A stretch of DNA of 64,000 bases, taken from assembly GCA_963712765.1 (NCBI GenBank), contig CAVQIX010000007.1:62001-126000 (forward strand), given 5' to 3'. This DNA is from CAXMST01 sp963712765 (GTDB taxonomy: Bacteria; Actinomycetota; Thermoleophilia; Solirubrobacterales; 70-9). The position numbers and the translations under genes were made by a program. Of this stretch, positions 51,253-62,083 are shown piece after piece. The stretch's first letter is position 1. Each line of letters begins with the position of its first letter. The notes below the pieces were generated by a model. The model was given only the letters and a program-made list of their open reading frames with translations, did not search any database and was not told the DNA's origin.

Positions 51253-51627
51253 GTGAGCGACAGCAGCTCAGCACTCGGCGAGCGTGAGTTCAGGCCACGG
51301 GAGACCGGGCCGCTGTTCCGCTGGGTCAAGCGCGTCTCCTATGGGGAACTGGCGATCTTCTGCGGCCTGCTCGTCGTCTGGCTCGCGCCCGGCCTGGACC
51401 GCCCCACCTTCTGGTTCGGCCTCGCCCACGGGATCGGCTTCCTCGTTCTCTGCGCGGTGATCTGGGTCGCAGTCCTCCGCCGCGAGGCCCCTTTCTGGCT
51501 CCTGGCCTCCGCCCTGACCCCGGTCGGCCCCGTGGGGAGCACGATCGGCGTAGAGGTCATCGAACGCCGCGAAAAGACCTCTCCAGCGAAGCCCCCCGCA
51601 CCCGAACCCTCAACAGCACGGCCCTAG
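51253..51627 (+). CDS. DUF3817 integral membrane protein
   Basis: A 124-residue protein (GTG start). A polar N-terminus of about 25 residues ends in FRWVKRVSYGELAIF, then three hydrophobic helices follow, with LGLDRPTFWFGLAHGIGFLV-like composition in the second and a WVAVLRREAPFWLLASALT segment in the third. This three-helix, conserved GLxHG and P-rich tail layout is the DUF3817 pattern. The function is unknown. Confidence 0.75.
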   Translation: MSDSSSALGEREFRPRETGPLFRWVKRVSYGELAIFCGLLVVWLAPGLDRPTFWFGLAHGIGFLVLCAVIWVAVLRREAPFWLLASALTPVGPVGSTIGVEVIERREKTSPAKPPAPEPSTARP

Positions 51628-51823
51628 ACGGCTGCAACGCAAGACGGTGAGGCGGGGCCGCGGGAGGCAGGGGGTCCGCGCGGCCCGCGCCTTCACCAGC
51701 GCGTCGGTAGCCAGGGAGGGATGCCGACGCGTTCGCCCCCGGAGGCGGGACTGACCGGGGACGAGATTGGAAACCTGCTGCGGTTCATCATGACCGATCC
51801 CGACCGCCTGTGTCAATCTGAAC

Positions 51824-54628
<2,805 letters not shown>

Positions 54629-54827
54629 CTCCACTCCTTCCGAAAGAGACTTGCGCTGTTTACTCTATGGGCTCGGCGGGGCTCAGTCCTGCCGGTCACC
54701 CGGATCGACGTCGTGCGTTTGACCGCCATCCGCCAGCTCGGATCTCCGCGCTTCGTTGACGGCCGAGAGATACCCGCGGGAGCGAGCGCCAAACGCCACC
54801 CTCATCGTCCTTCGACATCCCCCGGCC

Positions 54828-55628
54828 TCAGCGCTTGTCGGACTGCCGCGAGGCAAGCTCAGAGGCGATCCGCTCGCCCTGTCCGCGCTGGGCGAGCGCG
54901 GCCGCCTTCGGGAAGATGTGGCCAAAGGCGGTGAGCAGCTGCTGCTGCGGCGGGGCGACGACGATCTCGGCCTTGTCCTCGGCGATCGCACGCACGACCG
55001 CGTCGCCTACCTGCTCCGGTGTACCCGTCCCCATTCCGCGCGGGGGATCCATTTCGGCGTCCGCGAACATGCCGGCGTCGCGGATGAAGCCGGGTAGTAC
55101 CAGCGAGGCGCCGACGCCGGTGCCGCGCAGATCCTGGCGGAAGGCGAGCGCGAAGCCGCGCAGTCCGAACTTGGAAGCGTTGTAGATCGACGAGCGGGGC
55201 GAGGGTGTCTTGCCCGCCAGAGAGGAGACGTAGACGAAGTGCCCCTCGCCACGCTCGAGCATCCCCGGCAACAGGGCGTGTGTCGAGCGGATCGGGCTCT
55301 CGAGGTTGACCCGCAGGACGCGCGTGATGTCCTCGGCGCTGCGCTCGTTCAGCCTCCCCGTCCCCGGTAGGCCGGCGTTGGCGACGAAGACGTCCACCGG
55401 CCCGGCGTCGGCAGCGAGCCTCTCCCCGGCTCCTTCGACGGCGAGGTCAGCGACGAGGGTGCGATGACCGCTGCCGGCGACAGAGCCGGCGAGGTCGGCG
55501 AGGTCGGCCTCCTTGCGAGAGCTCAGGATCAGGCTCGCACCGCGATCGGCGAGGGCTTGGGCGATCGCCCGGCCGAGTCCGCCGCTGGCGCCGGTCAGAA
55601 GCGCGGTCCGTCCATGAAGGTCCTTCAC
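54828..55628 (-). CDS. Short-chain dehydrogenase (tandem copy A)
   Basis: A 266-residue classical SDR. The coenzyme loop is LLTGASGGLGRAIAQALA, NAG is in VFVANAGLPG, the catalytic Ser region is VYVSSLAGK and the YxxxK is YNASK. It is very similar throughout to the SDR encoded just upstream (55636-56439), for example both have RGASLILSSRK and GFIRDAGMF. I chose GTG 55628; ATG 55673 would overlap the neighbour by 38 bases. Substrate unknown. Confidence 0.84.
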   Translation of the reverse strand: MKDLHGRTALLTGASGGLGRAIAQALADRGASLILSSRKEADLADLAGSVAGSGHRTLVADLAVEGAGERLAADAGPVDVFVANAGLPGTGRLNERSAEDITRVLRVNLESPIRSTHALLPGMLERGEGHFVYVSSLAGKTPSPRSSIYNASKFGLRGFALAFRQDLRGTGVGASLVLPGFIRDAGMFADAEMDPPRGMGTGTPEQVGDAVVRAIAEDKAEIVVAPPQQQLLTAFGHIFPKAAALAQRGQGERIASELASRQSDKR

Positions 55629-55635
55629 CCGGCGC

Positions 55636-56439
55636 TCAGCCGCCCTTGCCGGACTCGGCGGACTTGAGGTCATCGTCGTCGAGCGAGCCCCCCACCACGC
55701 GCTCGATCCGCTGCATCACCCTCGGCAGATGCAAGCCGAGGTTCGCGAATCCACGCTGCGGCAGCGGGGCGACGTCGGCCTGGGCCTTGTCGGAGACGAC
55801 CACCTCGGCGACCGCCTTGCCGACCTCCGCCGGCGTCGCGGTGCCGATTCCCGGCGGAGCCTTGCCACCGGCGTCGTGGAACATGCCGGCGTCGCGGATG
55901 AAGCCCGGATAGACGATCGAGACGCCGACGCCGGAACCCGCGAGATCGTTGCGGAGACCCAGGCCGAAGGCCCGCAGACCGCTCTTGGTCGCCGAGTAGA
56001 GCGCGGCTCCGGAGGGGATCAGCTTGCCGGCGAGGGAAGAGATCAGGACGATGTGCCCCGCGCCCCGCTCGCGCATCGACGCCGCCGCGAGGGCCGCCAT
56101 CACCGCGGGGACCTCGAGGTTGACCCGCACGACCCGGGCGATGGCCGCCGCATCCGCCTCCTCGACCGAGCTGCCGCCGGGCAGACCGGCGTTGGCCACG
56201 AGGATGTCGATCTCGCCGGCATCGGCGATCAGCTTCTCAGCGGCGCCCTCGGTGCCGAGGTCGGCGACGATCGCTCGATGGCCCTCGCCCGGAAGCTCGG
56301 CGGCCAGCCGCTCGAGCTCCTCAGGCTTGCGGGAGCTGAGTATGAGGCTCGCCCCCCGGCCCGCCAGCTCAGCTGCGATCGCACGGCCGAGCCCACCGGT
56401 CGCGCCTGTGAGCAGTGCTGTCTTGCCGGCGGGATCCAT
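55636..56439 (-). CDS. Short-chain dehydrogenase (tandem copy B)
   Basis: A 267-residue classical SDR with LLTGATGGLGRAIAAELAGR, ILVANAGLPG, LISSLAGK and the YSATK active site. From the ATG at 56439 the protein begins MDPAGKTALL, directly at the Rossmann strand. It is a close paralogue of the following gene and is separated from it by 7 bases, so they arose by tandem duplication. The shared VYPGFIRDAGMF-like segment suggests a related substrate. Confidence 0.84.
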   Translation of the reverse strand: MDPAGKTALLTGATGGLGRAIAAELAGRGASLILSSRKPEELERLAAELPGEGHRAIVADLGTEGAAEKLIADAGEIDILVANAGLPGGSSVEEADAAAIARVVRVNLEVPAVMAALAAASMRERGAGHIVLISSLAGKLIPSGAALYSATKSGLRAFGLGLRNDLAGSGVGVSIVYPGFIRDAGMFHDAGGKAPPGIGTATPAEVGKAVAEVVVSDKAQADVAPLPQRGFANLGLHLPRVMQRIERVVGGSLDDDDLKSAESGKGG

Positions 56440-56624
56440 ACGGGGAAAGCTAGCGGCAACAGGCTCACGGGCTGCTCGCCGCTCCTTGGCCGGCGGCCGG
56501 ATCACCTTCCGACCGCTTGAACTGGGCGTTTGGCTCACATTGTGTGTGGAAGCTTGCAGATTGCTCGCAGATCTACTACGGTACCCCGACCTCGCGCTGC
56601 CTTACTGCGCCGCGCCCCCCTCTC

Positions 56625-57187
56625 ATGCTTCGCAAGAGACTCCAAGACTTCGACCCGATCGTCGCCCTCACCGTCGCCCTGGTGGCCGCCGCGGCGATTG
56701 CCGTGCTGCTCACCTTCGCCGCCAGGCCCGCCTTTGCCGGCGGCGGCATCGGGCTCAGCGAGCACTCCGGCAAGGCCGGAAAGGCGAAGCTGAAGCGAAA
56801 TGGCGAAGCTGTCCCCCGCCGGACGCACCCAAGCGGGTGGTCCGCGCGATCACAGCCGCCAACGAGATCAACGAGAAGCCCTACAAGTGGGGCGGCGGCC
56901 ACGGCAGTTTCAAGGACAGGGGCTACGACTGCTCCGGAACCGTCAGCTACGTGCTCCGCGGAGCCCGGATGCTGAAGAGCCCGCTCGACTCCAGTGGCCT
57001 GATGAGCTGGGGGCGCAAGGGCAAGGGTAAGTGGATCACCGTCTACGCCAACGGCGGGCACACCTTCGTCGAGGTGGCCGGACTCCGCTTCGACACCTCC
57101 GGCAGCGGCGGCAAGGGCCCGCGCTGGCGTAAGGAGAAGCGCTCCAAGAGCGGCTTCGTGGTCCGGCACTTCAACAAGAAGTTCTAG
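56625..57187 (+). pseudogene. C40 (NlpC/P60-like) peptidase, frameshifted
   Basis: The N-terminal frame from ATG 56625 encodes a short basic start, a signal or anchor helix (PIVALTVALVAAAAIAVLLT) and a mature start AGGGIGLSEHSGK. After the C5 run at 56813-56817 the coding signal moves to another frame, which continues with RVVRAITAANEINEKPYKWG, RGYDCSGTVSYVLRGA (catalytic Cys), SSGLMSW and NGGHTFVEVAGLRFDTS (His). One extra C would restore a single normal secreted peptidoglycan endopeptidase-like protein. It could be a true pseudogene, a homopolymer sequencing error, or a slippage site. Confidence 0.75.
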
Positions 57188-58053
57188 GCCCCCGCTCGCG
57201 AGCGGGGGCTCCGACCCTCCTGGGGCGGCTCAGCAAGGACGACGCGATCCCGGCCCAGCCGCTTGGCCCGATAGAGGGAGGCATCGGCCCGAGCCGCGAG
57301 TTCGAGGCCGCCCTCGTTTCCATCCCACTCGGCAACACCGATCGAGCAGGTCACCCCGCCGGGAGTGGCAGTGCGCAACCGATCACATGCCGTAACGAGT
57401 CCCCCCGGCCCCTTCTCGTAGATGTTGAGCAGCACCAGGAACTCCTCCCCACCGGCGCGAGCTATGAAGTCCCCGCCCCGCAACACCTCGAGCCAGGCCG
57501 CGGCGGCCTCCCTCAGGACACGGTCGCCCGTTTCGTGACCGTGCCGGTCGTTGAGGATCTTGAAGTGATCGAGGTCGATCGCTGCGATAGCGAAGCGGCT
57601 CCCCGCGCGGCGCGATCGGCTGAGCGTCTGCTCCAACGCCTTCTCCCACGCACGCCGGTTCATTAGGCCGGTGAGCGCATCGGTGTTTGCGAGCTCGTCG
57701 AGGCGCCTGATCAGCAGATCGCGCTCCCGATTGCGCACAGCCGTGAAGTACCCGACGAGAGCGCCGATCGCGAGGAACGTCGACCCTCGGGTCAGGTATC
57801 CGAGCGCACCGAGGTCGACCTGCTGGACCCCCGTCCAGACCACCGTCAGCACCATGGCCCCCAGACTCGCAGCGACTCCGGCCGCCAGGCCGAACTCGGC
57901 CGCAAGCATCGCTATCGGGATCGAGAACAGAAAGACGATGCCCTCGCCCGTGGCGCTGCCGACGAGGAGGCGGAGCATGAAGATAGAGGTGAACAGAACT
58001 GCGCCCACCGCAAGTACTCGGTGTCTACCGCCCAGCGGGCTCCGGGATTCCAA
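57184..58053 (-). CDS. Membrane diguanylate cyclase (GGDEF)
   Basis: A 289-residue protein with a TTG start. About five hydrophobic helices occupy residues 12-105 and form a MASE-like sensor. The GGDEF domain begins at LANTDALTGLMNRRAWEKAL and keeps the metal and substrate residues AIDLDHFKILNDRHGHETGD. The active loop is RAGGEEFLVLL (GGEEF), and RGGD five residues before it is a plausible inhibitory I-site. It should make c-di-GMP. Confidence 0.92.
   Translation of the reverse strand: MESRSPLGGRHRVLAVGAVLFTSIFMLRLLVGSATGEGIVFLFSIPIAMLAAEFGLAAGVAASLGAMVLTVVWTGVQQVDLGALGYLTRGSTFLAIGALVGYFTAVRNRERDLLIRRLDELANTDALTGLMNRRAWEKALEQTLSRSRRAGSRFAIAAIDLDHFKILNDRHGHETGDRVLREAAAAWLEVLRGGDFIARAGGEEFLVLLNIYEKGPGGLVTACDRLRTATPGGVTCSIGVAEWDGNEGGLELAARADASLYRAKRLGRDRVVLAEPPQEGRSPRSRAGA
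57188..57209. terminator. Perfect 22-base palindromic hairpin between convergent genes
   Basis: The 22 bases are a perfect inverted repeat (11-base arms) of G and C, directly after the peptidase stop (57187) and overlapping the 3' end of the diguanylate cyclase gene (stop 57184). It can terminate both convergent transcripts. Confidence 0.7.
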
Positions 58054-58129
58054 TCCGCGATCCAGCTTAGGTCAGGCTCCGGTCGGGTCGGGGCCCCGCT
58101 GCGGCAGAATCCCGGCGATCGATGATCGA

Positions 58130-58867
58130 TTGAGAAATCCCTCGTTCCGCAGCGGCGTGAGGGCGGGTGTGCCCGTCGCGATCGCCGGGTTTGCGCTCGC
58201 TCTCTCCTTCGGGGTCCTCGCCCGTCCCGTGCTCGGATCGGTCGCCGCGATCGTGATGAGCGCGATCGTCTTCGCCGGTTCGGCCCAGTTCGGCTCGGTC
58301 GCCGTTCTCGCGGCGGGCGGCGGTCCGGCGGCCGCGATCACGGCGGGGATCCTGCTCAACTCGCGCTACGTGCCGATGGGCGTCGCGCTCGCGCCCTCCC
58401 TCGAAGGAGGCCCCCTGAAGCGGATGGTCAAGGCGCAGGCGATGGTCGACTACTCGTGGGCAGCGGCGATGCGCGGCCGCGGGCAGTTCGACGTCTGGCA
58501 CATGATCGGACTGACGATCCCGATGTACGTGATGTGGGTGTGCGGCACTGCGGTCGGGGTCCTGATCGGAGACGTGATCGGCGACCCCGAGGAGCTGGGT
58601 CTCGATGCGATGTTTCCCGCCTTCTTCCTCGCCCTGCTGCTCGGCGGCGGAACGCTCGACAGCAGCCGAGCCAAGCTCGCGGCGGTACTCGGGGGAGCGA
58701 TCGCGCTGGCCCTGGTCCCGTTCACCCCTCCCGGCGTCCCGGTGATCGTCGCCTGCTCGGCAGCCCTGATCGGCCTCGACCGCGGCAAGCGCGAGATCGG
58801 CGGCGGGGCCGCTGCGGCCGCGGGCGGCGAGAGCCACGACGACGACGCGAACGTGGCGCGCCGATGA
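58130..58867 (+). CDS. azlC: AzlC-family branched-chain amino acid exporter, large subunit
   Basis: A 245-residue membrane protein with the AzlC signature: VPVAIAGFALALSFGVLARP, SAIVFAGSAQFGSVAVLAAG, and ILLNSRYVPMGVALAPSL near the middle. TTG 58130 is preferred (no ATG is available in a sensible place; GTG 58157 is an alternative). It is coupled to azlD by an ATGA overlap. Together they are expected to export branched-chain amino acids or analogues. Confidence 0.85.
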   Translation: MRNPSFRSGVRAGVPVAIAGFALALSFGVLARPVLGSVAAIVMSAIVFAGSAQFGSVAVLAAGGGPAAAITAGILLNSRYVPMGVALAPSLEGGPLKRMVKAQAMVDYSWAAAMRGRGQFDVWHMIGLTIPMYVMWVCGTAVGVLIGDVIGDPEELGLDAMFPAFFLALLLGGGTLDSSRAKLAAVLGGAIALALVPFTPPGVPVIVACSAALIGLDRGKREIGGGAAAAAGGESHDDDANVARR

Positions 58868-59172
58868 GCGACGCCTGGCTCACCATCGCGGTCCTCGCCG
58901 TCACCGCCGCCGCGATCCGGGCGGCCGGGCCGCTGCTGGTCGGCGGGCGCGATCTGCCGCTCCGCCTGATCGGCGTAGTCGACCTGCTCGGCCCGGCGCT
59001 CCTGACGGCCCTGATCATGGTCGAGACCTTCGGCGCCGACCGCTCGCTCGAGATCAACGCCAGCCTCGCCGGCGTCTCGGCGGCAGGCGTGATCCTCCTC
59101 CGCCGTCGCGACGCCCTGCTCGCCGCGATCCTCGCGGCCGCCGTGGTCACCGCGCTGGTTCGGGCGTATTAG
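58864..59172 (+). CDS. azlD: AzlD-family transport protein, small subunit
   Basis: A 102-residue protein with three hydrophobic helices (WLTIAVLAVTAAAIRAAGPL, a middle LIGVVDLLGPALLTALIMVE and a last VILLRRRDALLAAILAAAVV). This is the typical AzlD partner. It starts in the stop of azlC (ATGA). Confidence 0.88.
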   Translation: MSDAWLTIAVLAVTAAAIRAAGPLLVGGRDLPLRLIGVVDLLGPALLTALIMVETFGADRSLEINASLAGVSAAGVILLRRRDALLAAILAAAVVTALVRAY

Positions 59173-59311
59173 GGGGCCGGGCGGGCGCGGTCGGGAGTCG
59201 GTCCTACCGCACAGCTGCCCCTAGCTCGAGACGTAGCTTGAGGTCGTCTGAGCCGCTGAGACGCTGGCCGCGCCTCAGGAACCGCCGTCGGTCCTCGAGA
59301 GCTGTCGGCCG

Positions 59312-60682
59312 CTACTTGAGTACGCGAATCAGCTTCTTGTTGACGAACTCGTCCATACCGTAGGAGCCGAGCTCCCGACCAAAGCCCGATCGCTTGACGC
59401 CGCCGAACGGGAGCTCGGCCCCGTCGAGGAGCACGCCGTTGACGAAGACCATCCCGGTATCGAGGCTGTCGGCCACCCGCATCGCCTGCTCGGAATCGTC
59501 CGAGAAGACGTAGGAGCCGAGCCCGAACGGCGTGTCGTTCGCGAGCTCGATCGCCTCCTCCTCGGAGCCGACCCGGTAGACGCTCGCAACCGGGCCGAAG
59601 AACTCCTCGTGGTATGCGTCGTTGTCGGGCTTGATCCCGGTCAGCACCGTGGACGGGAAGAAGTTCTCCTTCCGCTCCCCACCGACGACGACCTCGGCGC
59701 CCTGGGCGACCGCGCGATCGAGCTGGTCCTGGAGGCGCTCGGCGGCGGTCGCCGATGAGAGCGGTCCCATCGCAGCGTCCTCGGTCGGGTCGCCGGGCTC
59801 GGTCGCCTTCATCTTCTCGGTGAGCTTGCCGAGGAAGTCGTCGTAGAGCTCGTCGGCGACGATGAACCGCTTGGCGGCGTTGCAGGACTGGCCCGTGTTG
59901 TCGAGGCGCGCCTCGGCGGCCGCCTCGACGACCTCGTCGAGGTCCTCGGTCGCGAGCAGGATGAACGGGTCGGAGCCGCCCATCTCGAGCACGACCTTCT
60001 TCAGGTGCCGACCGGCGACCTCGGCGACTGCGGAGCCGGCCCGCTCGGAGCCCGTCACCGAGACGCCGCGGACCCGCGGGTCGGGGATCACCTGCTCGGC
60101 GATCTGGTCGTTGGTGGCGAGAATCGTCTGGTAGGCGCCCTCGGGGAAGCCGACCTCGTCGTAGATCGCCTCGATCGCCGCCGCCGACTCGGGGCACTGG
60201 GGCGCCGGCTTGAGCAGGATCGTGTTGCCGACGATCAGGTTGGGGCCGGCGAAGCGGGCCACCTGGTAGTAGGGGAAGTTCCAGGGCATGATCCCGAGCA
60301 GCGGGCCCATCGAGGTCCTGCGGATCAGCGCCGTGCCCTCCCCGGCGAGCAGGTCGATCGGCTCGTCCTTGAGGAAGTCCTCAGCCCGGTCCGCGTAGTA
60401 GCCGTAGATGTCGCCGCAGAACTCGACCTCGCCGACGGCCTGCTCCATCGGCTTGCCCATCTCCCTGACCGCGATCTCGGCCAGCGCCTCCTGCCGCTCG
60501 ACGTGAAGCTCGCCGACCCGCTTGACCATCGCGGCACGCTCGGCGACCGAGGTCGACGACGACCAATCGGCGTGGGCGTCCCAGGCCTTGCCGAGCGCGG
60601 TGGCGAGACCGCCATCGGAGATCTCCGGATACTCGTTGATCTTTTCGCCGGTGGCCGGGTTGACAACTGCGTAGCTGCTCAT
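59312..60682 (-). CDS. gabD: Succinate-semialdehyde-type aldehyde dehydrogenase
   Basis: A 456-residue NAD(P)-dependent aldehyde dehydrogenase. GIMPWNFPYYQVARFAGPNL is the coenzyme region, VTGSERAGSAVAEVAGRHLK follows, the catalytic Glu is in LEMGGSDPFIL and the Cys in LDNTGQSCNAAKR. The closest family is succinate-semialdehyde dehydrogenase (gabD-like). The start has CGAGGAG upstream. It follows alanine dehydrogenase and an aminotransferase regulon, so the aldehyde may come from GABA or a related amine. Confidence 0.9.
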   Translation of the reverse strand: MSSYAVVNPATGEKINEYPEISDGGLATALGKAWDAHADWSSSTSVAERAAMVKRVGELHVERQEALAEIAVREMGKPMEQAVGEVEFCGDIYGYYADRAEDFLKDEPIDLLAGEGTALIRRTSMGPLLGIMPWNFPYYQVARFAGPNLIVGNTILLKPAPQCPESAAAIEAIYDEVGFPEGAYQTILATNDQIAEQVIPDPRVRGVSVTGSERAGSAVAEVAGRHLKKVVLEMGGSDPFILLATEDLDEVVEAAAEARLDNTGQSCNAAKRFIVADELYDDFLGKLTEKMKATEPGDPTEDAAMGPLSSATAAERLQDQLDRAVAQGAEVVVGGERKENFFPSTVLTGIKPDNDAYHEEFFGPVASVYRVGSEEEAIELANDTPFGLGSYVFSDDSEQAMRVADSLDTGMVFVNGVLLDGAELPFGGVKRSGFGRELGSYGMDEFVNKKLIRVLK

Positions 60683-60719
60683 CTGATTCTCCTCGTATCG
60701 ATCATCGGTTTGTAGTCGT

Positions 60720-61886
60720 CTAGACCTGGGAGGTCGACGCTATCTGCTCCCCACTGGCCGCCGCGGGCCGCAGCCCGAGCGCCTCCTCCGGCGGGGTGTA
60801 GTCCATCCCCACCGCCTCAGCCACAGCCGGATGGGTCACATGCCCGCCCGCGACGTTGACTCCGGGCCTCAGGCCGGGGTCACGCCCCAGCGCGCCCTCG
60901 ACCCCGTTGTCGGCGAGCGAGAGCACGTAAGGAAGGGTCGCGTTGGTAAGCGCGTTGGTTGAGGTGATCGGCACCGCTCCCGGCATGTTGGCGACGCAGT
61001 AGTGGGTGATCCCGTCGACCTCGAAGACCGGGTCGCGATGGGTCGTCGGTCGCGAGGTCTCGAAGCAGCCACCCTGATCGATCGCGACGTCGACGAGCAC
61101 CGCGTGCTTCTTCATCAGGCCGAGCTGCTCGCGGCTGATCACGTTCGGCGCCGCTGCGCCGGGCAGAAGCACCGCGCCGATCACCAGGTCGGCGTGGGGC
61201 AGCATCTGCTCGATCGCCAGGGTCGAGCTGTAGACGGTCGAGCAGCGGCCGGCGAAGGCAACGTCGAGCTCACGCAGGCGGTCGACCGACTTCTCGTAGA
61301 CGAATACGTCGGCCTGCATGCCTATCGCGATCGTCGCCGCGTTGAACCCGACCGCACCGCCGCCGATCACGATCACGTTCGCCGCCGGAACGCCGGGCAC
61401 TCCGCCGAGGAGGATGCCGCGACCGCCGAGCGGCTTCTCGAGGAAGAAGGCACCCGCCTGGGTCGCGATCTTGCCCGCGACCTCGCTCATAGGCGCCAGC
61501 AGCGGCAGCCCTCCGTCGCGGCCCTCGACCGTCTCGTAGGCGATGCAGGTGGAGCCGCCCTCGCAGAGGCCCCGGGTCAGCTTCGGATCCGGTGCCAGGT
61601 GCAGATAGGTGAAGAGCGTGGTGTCGGCGTCAAGCATCGCGACCTCCACGGGCTGCGGTTCCTTGACCCCGAGCAGGAGCTCGGCTTCGCCGAAGATATC
61701 CTCGGCGGCGGTAAGGATGGTGGCGCCCTGCGCCTCGTAGTCGGAGTCGGCGATCGCGCTCCCCTCGCCGGCGCCGGCCTGCACCAGGACCTCGTGCCCA
61801 TGCTCGGCGAGTTCGCGGGCGCCGACAGCCGTGAGCGCGACGCGATACTCGTCGTCCTTTATCTCGGTCGGTACTCCAACCTTCAT
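60720..61886 (-). CDS. ald: Alanine dehydrogenase
   Basis: A 388-residue enzyme starting MKVGVPTEIKDDEYRVALTA. It has KEPQPVEVAMLDADTTLFTY (substrate Lys), LHLAPDPKLTRGLCEGGSTC (His), the Rossmann loop IGGGAVGFNAATIAIGMQAD, and AVLVDVAIDQGGCFETSRPT. It oxidises L-alanine to pyruvate and ammonia (or the reverse). The ribosome site GAGGAGG lies inside the short ORF that ends at its start (ATGA), so it is translationally coupled. Confidence 0.95.
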   Translation of the reverse strand: MKVGVPTEIKDDEYRVALTAVGARELAEHGHEVLVQAGAGEGSAIADSDYEAQGATILTAAEDIFGEAELLLGVKEPQPVEVAMLDADTTLFTYLHLAPDPKLTRGLCEGGSTCIAYETVEGRDGGLPLLAPMSEVAGKIATQAGAFFLEKPLGGRGILLGGVPGVPAANVIVIGGGAVGFNAATIAIGMQADVFVYEKSVDRLRELDVAFAGRCSTVYSSTLAIEQMLPHADLVIGAVLLPGAAAPNVISREQLGLMKKHAVLVDVAIDQGGCFETSRPTTHRDPVFEVDGITHYCVANMPGAVPITSTNALTNATLPYVLSLADNGVEGALGRDPGLRPGVNVAGGHVTHPAVAEAVGMDYTPPEEALGLRPAAASGEQIASTSQV

Positions 61887-62083
61887 GCGGGTGCCTCCTC
61901 GGCGGTCATGATCTCGAAGCGGACGCCCCGCTTCTCGAGTTCGGCGAACAGCGGGTCAGGGTCGATGCACCGCTCCAGTGGGTCGGTGCCGGTCTCGGTC
62001 AGCTCGCCGCGGACGGGAAGGCGCACAGCCGCGGCGATCGTGGGCGCGATGGTTTCCCCGGCGCCGGGGACCGCGGCAATCAC
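61883..62083 (-). CDS. 66-residue ORF coupled between pucR and ald
   Basis: From GTG 62083 to stop 61883 the frame encodes VIAAVPGAGETIAPTIAAAV, then LPVRGELTETGTDPLERCID and PDPLFAELEKRGVRFEIMTA, ending AEEAPA. Its start overlaps the PucR stop (GTGA) and its stop overlaps the ald start (ATGA). The double coupling and the fact that it carries the ald ribosome-binding site argue that it is translated. No family is recognised. Confidence 0.6.
   Translation of the reverse strand: MIAAVPGAGETIAPTIAAAVRLPVRGELTETGTDPLERCIDPDPLFAELEKRGVRFEIMTAEEAPA

Noticed and set aside
51628..51823. Gap between DUF3817 and aconitase genes
   Set aside because: I looked for RNA genes or operators and see only GC-rich sequence without a convincing repeat or reading frame.
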